A DNA stretch of 64,000 bases from Heterobilharzia americana (lineage: Eukaryota; Platyhelminthes; Trematoda; Strigeidida; Schistosomatidae), in assembly GCA_944470555.2 (NCBI GenBank), contig OX104127.1, positions 24,753,661 through 24,817,660 of the forward strand, given 5' to 3'. Below are positions 12,800-24,649 of the stretch, in pieces (the first letter of the stretch is position 1; each line of letters begins with the position of its first letter). The position numbers and the translations under genes are program-made. The notes under the pieces were generated by a model. That model saw nothing but the letters and a program-made list of their open reading frames with translations, did no database searches and was not told the DNA's origin.

Positions 12800-12811
12800 C
12801 GAGGGCATCTT

Positions 12812-13917
12812 GGAACCAATATATTGTTGATTAAGTAAGAAATCGGTTCACCGCGAAGGCCAAACGATAATTATCTCACTTTTGCAGATGTCTGGATGAT
12901 AATTCTATCCAACGGGATGGCAATACTAAATCTGATTTTATAATCGAGAATTTCAGGGGTACAACTGGAGGAGTTGACTATACCTGTGAAGTACAAAAAT
13001 ATTTGGGATCTGTCGGCGCTTAACTAGTGGTTTTATTAGCTATGGAAATTCACACTAAAAGACTTCACTCTATAATTAGTCACGTCTTATTATTGCTTTG
13101 GTACGCCAAAGAGGCTGCTGCTTCGCTTAACTTCTCTGGCGAGAAACATCTATGTTGGTGAGAAGATTAGAAAACTTTGAACCAATATGAAGAACAGTAC
13201 GCGATAGTATCATTATAAAATGCCCTAGACGAAGGAACTGGTAAATAAAGGACTGAACAAAACTTCAGCCTTCATGAAAGCTGCAGCTGCTACATTACTA
13301 ACAGTCAAACATACTCAGTAACGGAGAATTACAAAAATATCAATAAATAGTTATACGAAACGACAGTTAGTATTCAGTTTGAAGGTTACCATCTGTTGCA
13401 AAACGTGAATGCACTCAAAAGAAAGTTATCGTTTCTGACAACTTTACTGCTGAAATTCGGGTTAAATTGCTTCTGTAAAAGTGATTCGCACGCACAGAAT
13501 GGCCTAGAAAACCTGCTGCTACGTTTTGGAGTGCTACATATATAGAAAAGGGTAAATCTTTGTAAATCATAGTATTAGCAATCTTAGTATGAATGAAATA
13601 ACGAACTGGTAGAAATTAGCATTTGTTGTAACAGATGAGGTTTTTTATTTGTCGGTATTCTGTGTGGTCTACATCCCACTTCTCAACAATATTATTGAAA
13701 CTGTACTTTTGTTGATTGATATGCTTGTAATTCTCCATTGTTTTACTGGACATAATTATTCTTTTTTTTTTGAGGGAGTTGTGGAGATTTGGAAATATTT
13801 CAAGTCGATGTCAGTCTACGATAAATAACTACTTGAAATATTCGTCTTCTATTGGAATATGGGCTTCTACGCGGATGCCTGGATACCACCTGAATACTTG
13901 TTATGATAATATGCTTA
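12812..13917. other. No gene recognised
   Basis: Sequence between the RTE A1 duplication and the first of the inverted ribozyme repeats. A short piece at 13318-13350 resembles the tail that follows fuller Sm-alpha copies (acggagaattacaa). Nothing else is recognised. 14263-14602, 14781-15313 and 17961-18204 are likewise blank to me. Confidence 0.45.
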
Positions 13918-14045
13918 GTTGTAGCTGTCAGAGGAATCCAAGACGTGCGTTTCGTCCTACTTGGTGCTCGTTAGCTGGATGTACCTGCAACCCAGTGAGT
14001 GATATTGTTCCTACTGAGACTTAAACCTCGAACAATTTGACCCAG
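13918..14045 (-). repeat. Sm-alpha-type SINE, ribozyme with G5 change
   Basis: The ribozyme at 13933-13982 keeps stem II, CGAAA and the GTC site. The core reads CTAACGAG instead of CTGACGAG, and this G is essential in hammerheads. The promoter half is deleted between the box B-like region and the downstream caattcgacccag segment seen in fuller copies. Confidence 0.75.
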
Positions 14046-14107
14046 TAAAACAACAGAGAATTACAAGCGTATCAAAAATAGTAATAGCTTATATCCACTG
14101 TACAAGA

Positions 14108-14262
14108 GGCGACTATCGTGCCTCAGTGGCTTAGTGGGTAATGCCTTGGCATTTGGAGCGGTGGGTACGTGGCTCGGGTCTCAATGGGGCGCAGGTACAT
14201 CCAGCTGACGAGTCCTAAATAGGAGGAAAGGCGCTTTCTGGTAACTAAAACCAAGTATTTGT
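14108..14262 (+). repeat. Sm-alpha-type SINE, promoter intact, ribozyme damaged
   Basis: Box A reads CAGTGGCTTAGTGGGTAATG, followed by a box B-like GGCTCGGGTCTC. The ribozyme at 14198-14241 has CTGACGAG and GAAA, but the cleavage triplet GTC has become TTT and the closing base of stem II is altered. It forms an inverted pair with the copy at 13918-14045. Confidence 0.75.
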
Positions 14263-14602
14263 AGTTTGTTTGTTCACATGAAAGTCATATTGTCCACTTG
14301 TGTACTTGAAGTGTGAAGTTCATTTTCTGCTGAATACGATTTCGTATATCACATTGATGAAGGATTGATCATTGAAGTTAAAGTCATCAGGTATATGTAA
14401 AGTTATAATGGACTTCCATAAGTATATCAGCGTTACATCATCGCCTGCTAATTTCCTCAGCTACTACTAGTTATAGAGAAAATTATTATCAAATTTTCGC
14501 ATAGTGAGTCGTCCGTATCGTCTTCACTAACAACCCTTGCAATTTCAATCATCGTGTTTCCGAATCTAGTAGTATAAATGTAAATACTACCCACATTATC
14601 TC

Positions 14603-14780
14603 AAGATGGCATTTATTAAGGACTGGCATCATTTGGAGAACCACTGAAAACCTGGAGGATTGGACAAGCATTTCACACTGCTATGGGACTTCTCAGTAGC
14701 GCGCACACATGAACTCGCTAGTGATCAAACCCAGGACCTTTGTGTTTGGTCAAATGATGTCAGTCCACGACGAATACCAC
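14603..14780 (-). repeat. SINE family D, second copy
   Basis: Shares ggactggcatcatttggaga, accactgaaaacctgg and gctagtgatcaaacccagga with the other copies. The promoter-like head is decayed. Confidence 0.55.
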
Positions 14781-15313
14781 TTTGAGTTTGATGAAATCCA
14801 CACAAACCCTCAACCTGAATTCATTGAGATATATAGAAATTACTTGTAAGAAATTACAATCCATAATTATAACATTATTGTGCCTTAAGATAGTCATAGT
14901 TGTAAGCTGTCCTTGATGAACATTTCAGTGCACAGTGACACCACAGTTTTGAAATGGTTGAGAATATTTGTAGCTCAAATGGATGGTCTTGGTTGTGTTG
15001 TGTTCTCGGAGCTAGGTTGTTTAATCGTGGAGCTTACATCATCTTGCTAGACGACATCAGCACTGACTTCAGTATGAGGTGAGCTGTCAATATCTCTCCG
15101 TGAATGTTTTAGTAGCTTGCCTTGACGAAGCGGCTTATGATTAGTTGTTTCCTTTGATTGTTGTGCCATTGACTGTACAGATTTTCCTGTTGGCTGTCCC
15201 TCTGCTTGACCCCTGACCTTTATGTTGTTTGTCATTTTTTTTATTGGTTGATAGATTGGGCCTATGTCTATACATCTATTGACTGCTGGCTGACTGGCGT
15301 GAATGTCAAGCTT

Positions 15314-17590
15314 CTATGAATTCTCTGATATTCTTTGTGTTTCCTCTGTCCATTCCAAAATTTCTACATTGTCGAAATTGAATTTATGTCTATAATTATC
15401 CACAAGCATTGAAATGAGTGACGAAATGTCGTGACATTTAATAGCCAGTTGGTGTTCATGTAGACGAAGGCGAAGAGGGCGACCACTTTGTCCAATGTGG
15501 TCTTGACTACAGTGGTTGCATTTGATTTTGTAAATGATATTCGGTTTGTCTTCTTTGATTGTCGCATCCTTTGGTCGGCATAGTAGTGTTTGGAGGGAAT
15601 TTGTTGGTTTATGAGCCACACCAATTCCAAGTGGTTTCAGTAATCTTGTCGTGATTTCTGATATGTTCTTTATGTACGGTGGGGTGATGCGTTTGTCGGT
15701 TTCTGTCGATGAATTTGCCTTCCGTACAAAGGTAACTCTCACACTGCAATCCTTAAACAGAGACTTAACGCTGCTGTTAGAAGGACTTACTACGCAGCCG
15801 GGGTTCGAGTAATCGAAACCTCGAAGCCGGTATATTCCCTCAAACCCCCATAGCATGTGAACGACAATGTCACATCCCATTGTATCTACCAATTCAAATG
15901 TACGTGTAGTGACACATAAATAGGGAGGACTAATAGATCCATACAAGTAAGGGCCTCGGAACATACTCCAAAGTGGCTTCAAAAGCAAATCAAATCACCT
16001 GAACCCATAAATGTTGGTAGCAGACGTCCAAGTTCTTCGATCGCCAAACATATCGTTGAGACAGGCCACAGGATTGATATGGCTACTTCATTTACACCTA
16101 TTTACAAAACATGTTGGGGAGGGATCCTGAAATTTGTTGAAGCCTTAGCTATTAGAAAGTTGAAACCACCTTGTGTGTTCATGAACAATTTGTTGTCACA
16201 TTAAATCTTCTTTGGTAAATTCAACTATTGAAAACCAAGTTCGATGTACTATAATTTTTCGCTCTATTGATTTTCATTGTTATTCAGCCTTTAATTCAGC
16301 CTTCCTACCTGACCTCTTTTTATTTTCTCACCCCTTATCTTCATGAGCTTTCATATCAATACCTATGACAAGATAGTGTGTTGCACAAATACATGACACG
16401 GTTCAGACAATTTACGTCTCCTTATTGTTTTGTCGAAGTTTATAAAGGGAATTAATAGTTTGGAATTTGTAGTTGATGATGTACCGGATAGGTATCTTCC
16501 GATAAAGTTTCGTGGGTAGCCGTTCTTCTTTAGGATGGACATCAAGTAGTTTATCTTCATTCTCCTTCATTTCTCCGTGACGTTGTTGTACTGCAGTGTG
16601 TTCTTGCTCATTTGTACAGAGTCTGCACGCAACTAATTTTGTGCGTGTGTTGCTACTGTAGTTGAGGATTTGATCAGTGTGTGTTGGCTTCCCGTACGCT
16701 TGGATTTCTAGCTTTTCTGCACTTGCCCTACTGACTAAAACATCCAGGAACCGTATTTGGTTATTCAGCTCCTTCTCCATTGTGAATTTGATGTCACTGA
16801 AAACGTTGTTGATCAAATTGTGGGTGTTTTCTATATCATCTTTTTTATTGGTGACAAAAGCATCGTCTACATAATGAATCCAAATTTTTGGTTTAATCAC
16901 AGGTAGGATGATGGCTTACAGTCTCTGCATCACTGCTTCTGCAATTAGTTCTGATATTAGTGACCCCATTGGCGTTTCTTTCAACTGTCTATATATCTTG
17001 TCACTGGATTGGAAGTATGTAGCCAGACAAAGGTCAGTGAGTTCCATCACACTTGAAAATTTAAGTTTGGTGCGTTCTGAAATGTTTGTGTCTTCAGTGA
17101 GCAGGAGGGACATAGTTTCTTTGGCCAGTTGGGGTTCTATAGAAGTGCATAGTGCCATGATGTCGAAGGATACCATTAATTCATCGTTTTTTACATTAGT
17201 ACCTTTGATCTTTTCTACGAATTCTGTTCGTGATTTGGTTGAATGTTCACATGACTGAACTATGTATTCCAGTTTTCTTGAAAGTCCTCTTGATATACTG
17301 TATGTTGGAGTTCCCGTAAGTAAAACTATTGGTCGTAGGGGGATGTGTGGTTTGTGTAGTTCTTGTCTGCCGTAGAACCGAAGAATGGTGGGTCCATTCG
17401 ATTTCATCCGCCATTTATCTTGCTTTGTTATTTCTTCTACTTTGAAGAGTTGGTTCTAGGTTTTATTGATCTGGTTGTCAAACTTTTGGATAGGTTTGGT
17501 TTCAGGTAGTTGATATACATTTTCGTCTTTGAGTAAATCCTCTGCCTTCTTGATGTAGTCTTCTTTGTCCACAACTATCGTAGTGCATCC
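15314..17590 (-). mobile_element. Penelope-like element (reverse transcriptase plus GIY-YIG), interrupted
   Basis: Minus-strand reading from 17590: VDKEDYIKKAEDLLKD, then FYGRQELHKPHIPLRPIV (the FYGLPKxHK motif of Penelope RTs), VSFDIMALCTSIE (motif A), ETPMGSLISELIAEAVMQ (motif B) and HYVDDAF with catalytic YVDD near 16870. Linker sequence with KKNGYPRNFIGRYL follows. Between about 15790 and 16360 an opposite-strand Penelope piece interrupts it. It then resumes with PPYIKNISEITTRLLKPLGI and GVAHKPTNSLQTLLCRPKD, and a GIY-YIG-type domain (NIIYKIKCNHCSQDHIGQSG, GRPLRLRLHEH). At least two frameshifts and one stop are present. Penelope-like elements prime reverse transcription at nicked DNA with this RT and endonuclease pair. 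Confidence 0.88.
15790..16206 (+). mobile_element. Inverted Penelope-like GIY-YIG fragment nested in the element above
   Basis: The plus strand reads HCIYQFKCTCSDT, a stop, then IGRTNRSIQVRASEHTPKWL, and SSSIAKHIVETGHRIDMAT and ILKFVEALAIRKLKP to a stop near 16203. This is the C-terminal GIY-YIG endonuclease module of a Penelope-like protein, with zinc-type cysteines (CTC) and the EH...P motif. It is on the opposite strand from the surrounding element and is a different family member. Confidence 0.82.
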
Positions 17591-17960
17591 TACATGCTGA
17601 AGTTACCACTGAAGATGCCGTCTAGAAAGACGATGAAAGCTCCACAAGTAAACAACTCAGCTCAGATAATACAATACAACCGATACCACAGTTCGTATTT
17701 CTACTTTATATTGATTTTTATTCCTTCCTTAGTCTTCATTAGTAGATTAATATTCATTTATTGTTTTCCAATATTATAACGTATACTACTTTTATACACT
17801 CTTTGAAGTAGCTTTTACCACGCCAGCATCATAATAGTGGTTTATTAATTTCATTTTTTGACCTCAGTTTTCATGCTCTTTTATAAACGCTCCAAGCCTT
17901 TTATTATTCATGTTACTTCACAATTCTTATTCTTCTTCTCTTCGTCTATGGATATAAGAT
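17591..17960 (+). repeat. Probable Penelope-like terminal region, inverted to the neighbour
   Basis: At 17590 the minus-strand Penelope frame ends abruptly and plus-oriented sequence begins: ctgaagatgccg, a small hairpin, then gatgaaagctcc and a T-rich stretch. The CTGAAGA-hairpin-GAAA arrangement resembles the ribozyme-bearing termini of Penelope-like elements (see findings). The assignment is inferred from position and motif only. Confidence 0.4.
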
Positions 17961-18204
17961 TTCACATGCTTCTACCAACTTTAAAACGAAATGTTAATAA
18001 ATGGTTAGAGATATTCACAAATATCTCCGTTTAGTCAACATTAACTCGCATCCTAATTTTCAGACTGGTGGTACTCAAGCAACAGATAAGTTAAATAGTC
18101 TTCCCCTCTCTGTTGGCCGAGCTATTCCTAAGGGAAAAGCTAGAGCTGAAATATTATTAGGTCGATAAGAAAAAATGCTACTAAACATTAACTTTAGTTT
18201 TAAT

Positions 18205-18425
18205 GTTGTTCGTTGTATTATTCCATCACTGAGTGGACAGAATTGATCGATCTCTGTTAGCATATGGGCCCATGCGTTTGAATTATATATTAATGATGGT
18301 GTTTGAAGCGACTGGTTTAAAGCTCGAGTCCTAGTGGGAACAACATCGGTCACTGTGAGGCAGGTATATCTAGCTGACAAGTCCCAGAGAGAATGCAACG
18401 GGCGTTCTGGATTCCACTGCTAGTC
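18205..18425 (+). repeat. Sm-alpha-type SINE, ribozyme decayed
   Basis: The repeat head (gttgtattattccatcactg) and the tail (gcaggtatatctagctgac) are recognisable. The core is CTGACAAG, and the CGAAA element is replaced by tgcaacg. The element ends ggattccactgct like others of the family. Confidence 0.68.
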
Positions 18426-19050
18426 ACCATTCATCAATAACATTGGTTGTTAGGAAAGCAAAAGACGAGCCACCAAGAGATATAACTCATAAAAGTGTCT
18501 TTCCCTTAGATGCTTCTTGAATTACTCGAATTTTTGGTAAAACCTTTCAGCACATTAGTCACCCTAACTGTTAAATGCAGGAGATAACTGAACAAAAATT
18601 AAAATTTCACTAAAATGGATGATTAGTGTGTAAATATTTTGTGCAATAGAGTGATTTGTGCGATATTGCGTAATGCGTGAAACTAGATAACAAAGTTTTA
18701 GTGACTATACAAACAACTTTAAAATTTTAGTTTTTCTGGGTATAAAACTGTATTTGACCGAGTAACCCGAGGAGTGCTTCTGCTGATAAGTTATAGCATT
18801 TCATGAAAATACAATTTGTATGTGAAAAATGCATTTATGAGAATAGTTACAATCATTCTGGGGGTATTTTGTCAGCAGAACCAGCGACGGCATAGAAGCA
18901 TATCATAACGGTAAATCCTAGGAAGGTAGATAATTGACAACAAATTGTCATACTTAAGTAAATAGTTGAACTGAAGTGTCTTGAATAAAGACAACGGCGG
19001 TGGTAGCAGTTAAAATACTGAAGGATTTACTACAAGTCACCGGATAAATA

Positions 19051-19868
19051 ATTTTATTATTGTTATTTCTCCCTTGAGTTTCTAGTGGAACATAGGGCTT
19101 CAATATCACGTCACCATTTCACTCTCTTCTCTGCAGTCTTCCCAACCTCACTCCACGACTGCCTACAAGCTTTCATTTCTTCCCCACACCATCTCCTCCA
19201 TGTCACCCTCGCCTCGGACTACCAACTCATCGTTTCCCCTTTCCCTTCAACTCCATGGTCTGGCCTGACCTGCTGCGTAATGTCCCCAATCAGTCCTCTC
19301 AGTGTATACACAATCCAATCCAATCCATCTCCACTTACTTCTGAATATTTGTTGGGCGATTGGTTGTTGGTTGGTTGGTTGGTTGGTTGGTTAGTTGCCA
19401 GTCAGAGTTCCTCGTTGACTGTTCTTATTATTATGGTTACATGATCTTCAGTATCCAGTAAGCGTAGGTGGCAGCTGTTGATGAATGTCTGCAGTTTGTT
19501 GAAAATGCTTTACGCAACGTGCCAAGTCTCTCAACCATCACAGAGAAGTACTGATGTGACTGAGATTAGTGTTGAATATCCGAATGTTGATCATGCTTTA
19601 TGCTGAGTGCAGTGCAGTGCAGTGCAGTGGAGTAGGTCTGCACACTGATTTCAGATTAATGCAGGAAGGTCTGTCTTGCTGTCTTTCCGATCCTAGCTTT
19701 GATGTCCTTATCTGTGCCACCTGTGGTTGAAACGATGCTACGTAGGTGGGAAGATGAAAGAGACTACTTCCTTTACATTTCACCCGTTGATGGCATTGCT
19801 GCTTGTTGTTTTTGTTGTCGGTTGAGTATCTTCATCACCTCTGTCTTACCTTCGTTCACCTGTCCAAT
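19051..19868 (-). mobile_element. 5'-truncated RTE copy B7
   Basis: The minus-strand 3' end of an RTE, most similar to copy B6. It has a (ttgg) run at 19350-19390 and a (gtgca) ladder at 19606-19630 where the intact copy reads a single unit. The 5' end fades near KTEVMKI at 19860. The TAA tail is decayed. Confidence 0.82.
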
Positions 19869-20499
19869 AAATATGCTATCCAACAAAATCTGCAAATATT
19901 ATGGGTTAAGATAAGTTAGCTTAAAAATATCTTCATGAAGAAAAGTCATTGAAACAAAGATAAGGCAACTAAAAATCAGCTTTCGGATTAGATGAAAGAT
20001 AACAAAGGATAATTCAGCGAAAAATTTTCTCTGGCAACGATTCCATTTTCTTAAGCTGTAGAACCTCAGTGTAAATTCTTAATATACATATTTACATACA
20101 AACATATAACAGCCTGTTATTGCACAATTGAGTATAGCCATATCAATAAACTAGTGTTGAGACTGAAGTCAAGACTTGGAAACAGTTGCACAATCATCCT
20201 TAAAATAATACAAAGAACCAGAAGGTTAAAGACATTGGGAAGGTGAAAAAAGTTAGTAGATGAGAAATACGAAGATTGGGTGTACCATTCATAGATGCAA
20301 ACAAGGTGAGGAAAAAAACAGCAGCTGTAGTGAAGATTGTAGTAGTAAACTGACCAACTAGAGTGGAATCGAAAAGGGGAGAACAAGGTAAGATAAGAGC
20401 TTGAACTTACTTCTTCATTAAGCTGAGAACAGGCTTGAATTGGTGAGTTACCACTGCCTATAGATGTTGAACCTTTCCTTTTAACTCTTTAAATGACAC

Positions 20500-20740
20500 C
20501 AAATGAGGACTCTGGTGGGGCTGTGTTCAGAATTGACCAAATGTTTGACAGCTGAACTGTTCATAGATTTACATTCTCCCCTTGACAAACGTGTAGGATT
20601 GTGCTCAGAGATACGTTTAGAAATCGTGCCCATTGTTTGGCCTATACATTTATCTCCACAGAAGCATGTAAATTTGTATACACAAGTTGAAGAGGCTCAG
20701 AGTGGCAACTTTTCCTTAGTACACCACAAACCACTTACTG
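20500..20740 (-). mobile_element. Penelope-like fragment: GIY-YIG endonuclease
   Basis: The minus strand reads VYKFTCFCGDKCIGQTMGTI, then SKRISEHNPTRL and SSAVKHLVNSEHS. The YKF.C.CG...IGQT...I..RI.EH.P pattern is the GIY-YIG module. The IGQT and EH positions are kept. The flanks are not recognisable. Confidence 0.75.
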
Positions 20741-22329
20741 AATAAGGAAGCTGACATGTAGCTTTGAATACGGGAGTGTCTCCTTAAGGTATTCGGACAG
20801 CCGGTTCTTCAGGATCTCTGCTGCCGTACCACCTTCGAAACCAAAGTACTCCTTGAACCCGTGAGTACTTGCTGTGTATTCTGTTTTATTTTCAAGTATT
20901 TTTCCCAAATGAATCTGGATGGATATCCACTTTGTAAGAGAATTTTCTAGAATTTGTCCAGTTAATCGTAGCTTTTACCACTCATGTAGATTCTTCTGAT
21001 CCCTGATGATAAATAATGAATCAGATTTCTTTTCTTGCTGCTATGGAAATTCATACATTGTCCATTCTATGAAAGATGTTGTAATTGTATAACAATCAAG
21101 AAAGTTTACCACTGTAAATAGAGGCTAACCGCAACTTCTTTCTGTAAACCATCGAAATAAAATGCATCCGTTTCATCGTACTCCTACTGTTGTTATTGCT
21201 GTTTTGAAATCCCAAATGGTTTAGCGTAATCCAACTTAAAATGTTACAGGTTTCAAAAAGCTCTTGAGAGTAAACTGACGCATCTAATTGAACAAGGTAT
21301 CACATTATGTACTAAAATCTAGAATATAACATCAAATTTGTCCTAAGGCTGACTTCTATCAAGTTGTTGTCTTTATCTCTAGTCTTTACATAACACTACG
21401 AATTTTCATGACCAGTAAATTGTCTTGGGATCTGAAATTTATGAAGTGTATTAATCAAGCATCTAAAGTTCAAACCTGAAGTTTATTTCACATAGTGAAG
21501 ACTTTTTGAATCTCGTGTTTTGACTGTTACTAAGCAAACAGGATGATGACATTAAAAGTACAGTGACAGACAATAATTCTGAAATTCATGCAGAGATATA
21601 TTGGTAATATATATAAGGGGCAAAATCTTTTTCGAGCCTACAGGAATTATTATGAAATATGACTGTCAATAGCAAATATTACCAAATTTCTAGTTTCTAG
21701 GAAACTTTAGACAGCTGATTATTTCAACAGCAGTAACATTTTCATCGACATTAAAATGATGTTTAGATGAAAACCGGTTGCATCAGTACTTAATACCTAC
21801 TTCAATATGAATTCATGATTCGTTATAATAACCCTCTTCAGCTGTAGTTTATTGACTTGGGCAGTCAAGTTTCAACCAATAGGTTATGGGTCCAAACTCT
21901 GTTCCACCTCCTGAAGCTTTTCTAGCAAGATAGTATCATCAGATCTCACACATTACATATTTGATGAACCAGTGGAATGAAATCTTATAAGTATTCCTAT
22001 GCAAACGTTGTGGGAAAGGACTAATCGGTAGTGGCACTTTCAGAATATATGACGTCATTCACTGGAATTTATCAACTGAGTTCTAAGTTTTTTCTATCTA
22101 GTTTCTTGAGAAAGTTTCATACCAGAATCTTTTTGAATTCGCTTCCAACAAATCGCTTACTTTGATCATCATCTTTTAATGCTTAACTTATAAAGAAGAG
22201 TAAAGTGATCCTCATCGAGTGGAATCAGTGAACACGTAAGATGATAACTTGCATGACAAAGTAAAGACCTGATCATGCTAAGACCTATTATATTCATCTA
22301 CTAACTGATTATAAGAGTTTATTTTGGTA

Positions 22330-22480
22330 AACTAAATGCTTATTCATTGCCTTTACGCTTTGAACCTAGGAAATATGTTATTTCAGAATTCAGTTAGATG
22401 TTTCTTGGTTTGACGGGATACTTCAGCACATCTTTCGTACGTTCCAGGTTTGTATTAATCCAGAGAAACCCAAATAACCA
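22330..22480 (+). mobile_element. Possible LTR-retrotransposon polymerase remnant
   Basis: The plus strand at 22390-22440 reads MFLGLTGYFSTSFVRSR, reminiscent of the FLGLTGYYRRFI motif after the RT domain of Gypsy-type elements. Only this motif is seen and stops surround it, so the call is tentative. Confidence 0.3.
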
Positions 22481-23162
22481 TTCTAAAGCTTTGCCTTTCA
22501 TTTAAAAACGTAATTTGACTGCAAGCAGATGAGGTTTAACCGTAACGAAACCCAAGTAACAACTAAAAGTGAGTATTAAGCAGAAAATTAAGAGTAAAAT
22601 GGGTTATACTCACAGTAAAAATAAATGTTAGGATATCTTAGACTGGATACCACCGAATTTATTTTACTCCTTTATTTATCTGTCATTCAGGAGTGTTGAT
22701 TAGGTTTCTTACCAGTGATATGCACTATCTTCAAGATTTCACACTGAGATGTAGTGACTTTTTTAAAGAAGACTACAAGGTCATATTTCAAGGTTAAAAA
22801 TTCTTGTAAATAATTTCCAGAAAAGGCGGTAGGATATTACATTTAATACCTTAAGTGAATATTCCTGAGCTTATCGTAATTCCAATTTATTTAGCCAAGG
22901 CATGCAGTTCCAGGCGTGAATTTTTCTCTCAGAGTTCACCTGAATATCTCACAGTAGCATTCACAGGCTGAATCTAGGATAGGTATTCTTATCGTTATTT
23001 TAAAAAAATTACTAATCTGTTGTTTACACTTCAAAGCGCGTAGGCTTATTAGTGAACTGTCAGGTTATTCATGCAGTCTTTCGACGTTAATACTGTATAA
23101 AATGATTCTGTTATTTTACGGACAAAGCTGCAATGGTACAGGTTAAATAAGGGCTATCTTGG

Positions 23163-23345
23163 TAGATGTGATTCTTAATTGGTTGAAAACAGTCGGTAGT
23201 AGGCCCTGATACGTTAAGGTCTCGTGCTTCTTGGCACTCATCAGTAACGTCGAGGGGACTGATGTACCCTCTGAGATTCCAACCAGTTCCACCCAATGCT
23301 TGCAGCTCATTAGTAAATGAGTGGTAGTATCACTGACTGCAATAC
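23163..23345 (-). repeat. tRNA-derived SINE, family B, second copy
   Basis: Shares with 26940-27120 the stretch gtaggccctgat, the agtaacgtcgaggggactga region and the tRNA-like head, now decayed to ACTAATGAGCTGCAAGC around box A. It is older than the 27 kb copy. Confidence 0.6.
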
Positions 23346-24489
23346 AAGTTGAAATCTCAGATGGCACATCAATTCATTTGAGGTAAGATGTACACTTCGT
23401 AACATTTATCTTTTTATTTCTTTAACAGGCAATAATTTTTAAGTGAGAGCAATCCCTCACAAGTTCGGCTACATAGTGGCACATTCAACTTCAGCCTACT
23501 ATTGTGGTAAGATACAGCATCATGCAGAGGAAGTGCATAGAACTACTTTTATAGTGCAGAATATCTGCCTCCCTGTTATATGAGTGTACTTCATGAGAAA
23601 TTGTATTTTTCCACCAGATTTTATTGGTACATGGAGATTTTTATTGTAAAGTAATTCATAAGTTCTTATTGTTTTTCTCAACAAAACTAATACGGTAAAG
23701 TAATATCTCAACAATGAATTTCAGCATTTCTGTAACTAAATTATGTCACAGTGTTAAAACATTTAGTGAAAAATTTACTTTTTAAATAATATCCGCTTGT
23801 GTTATACAGTCGATTGTGCTTTGCTAATGACAGTCTTATTAACTATAGCGGTAACGATAATGTGGTAATGTCAGTGTTAATAATACTATTACTGGTTGTA
23901 ATGTTATTAATAGTAGTAGTACCATAAGTAGTCGTGTTTATTTTTTGTTTATGGAGTAAAAATAAACCTGTCCACGAACAGAAATGAAAAGGGTTATGTT
24001 GTTCATTTCATCTTCATGTAAATTCTCCAACTTTTTGCATACACTTCTTCCGAAGAGATTCTTCAAAGAATATGATATCATTTTATTTCTCCAAAATTCA
24101 TCAGCCTCACACAGCCTAAAATGAAGGTATTTACTAGAATAAAATTACACAGTAGCATAAAAAACTGTTGATCAAGAGTATACAAGATAATTTGGAATTA
24201 GGGATCTTAAAGTCCTAGGAATGGAAAAGGATATAAGTAGTATATCAGATCCATCTATAATTGATTTGGGTTTGTGAAAAAAAATTCAACAATTGTTGAG
24301 AAAGGTTGCGAAACATAGGAAAAACAACAATGAGTGTTAACCAACAGATTACGTAACATACAATGAAATAAAATCTGCAAGGTTGGGCTCGTTGTGCTCA
24401 GTTGAAATCCCAAAGAAAGTAAAAACAGAGAAAGATGTAGTTAAAGTCACCTCAGGAGACCAATCACATTCTCTTCCTGGATACACAAG

Positions 24490-24640
24490 CTTGACTTAAA
24501 TCATTTCATAGCGGTCACTTTCATGAAATCTAGTAGTCTGGGTTTTTCTGTACATCTAATGTTCTGAAGACAATTAAGGAATCAACTTATTTTCCTGTAT
24601 CGATTAGGTGTTCGCTGATTTTATTGATCAGTATTGTACT
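24490..24640 (-). mobile_element. Penelope-like fragment: extreme C-terminus
   Basis: The minus strand reads INKISEHLIDTGK, a stop, then VDSLIVFRTLDVQKN, matching the KHL.DTGH.VD.L.AF.V....N pattern seen in the better copies at 6.3 and 16.1 kb. It is short and broken by stops. Confidence 0.55.
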
Positions 24641-24649
24641 TCTCCTCAA

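Larger units (their letters stand above)
20860..24480. other. Gene-poor AT-rich tract
   Basis: Apart from the possible LTR-element motif near 22400 and a SINE at 23163-23345, no feature was recognised. All frames are short. 18430-19050 and 19870-20490 are similar. Confidence 0.45.
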
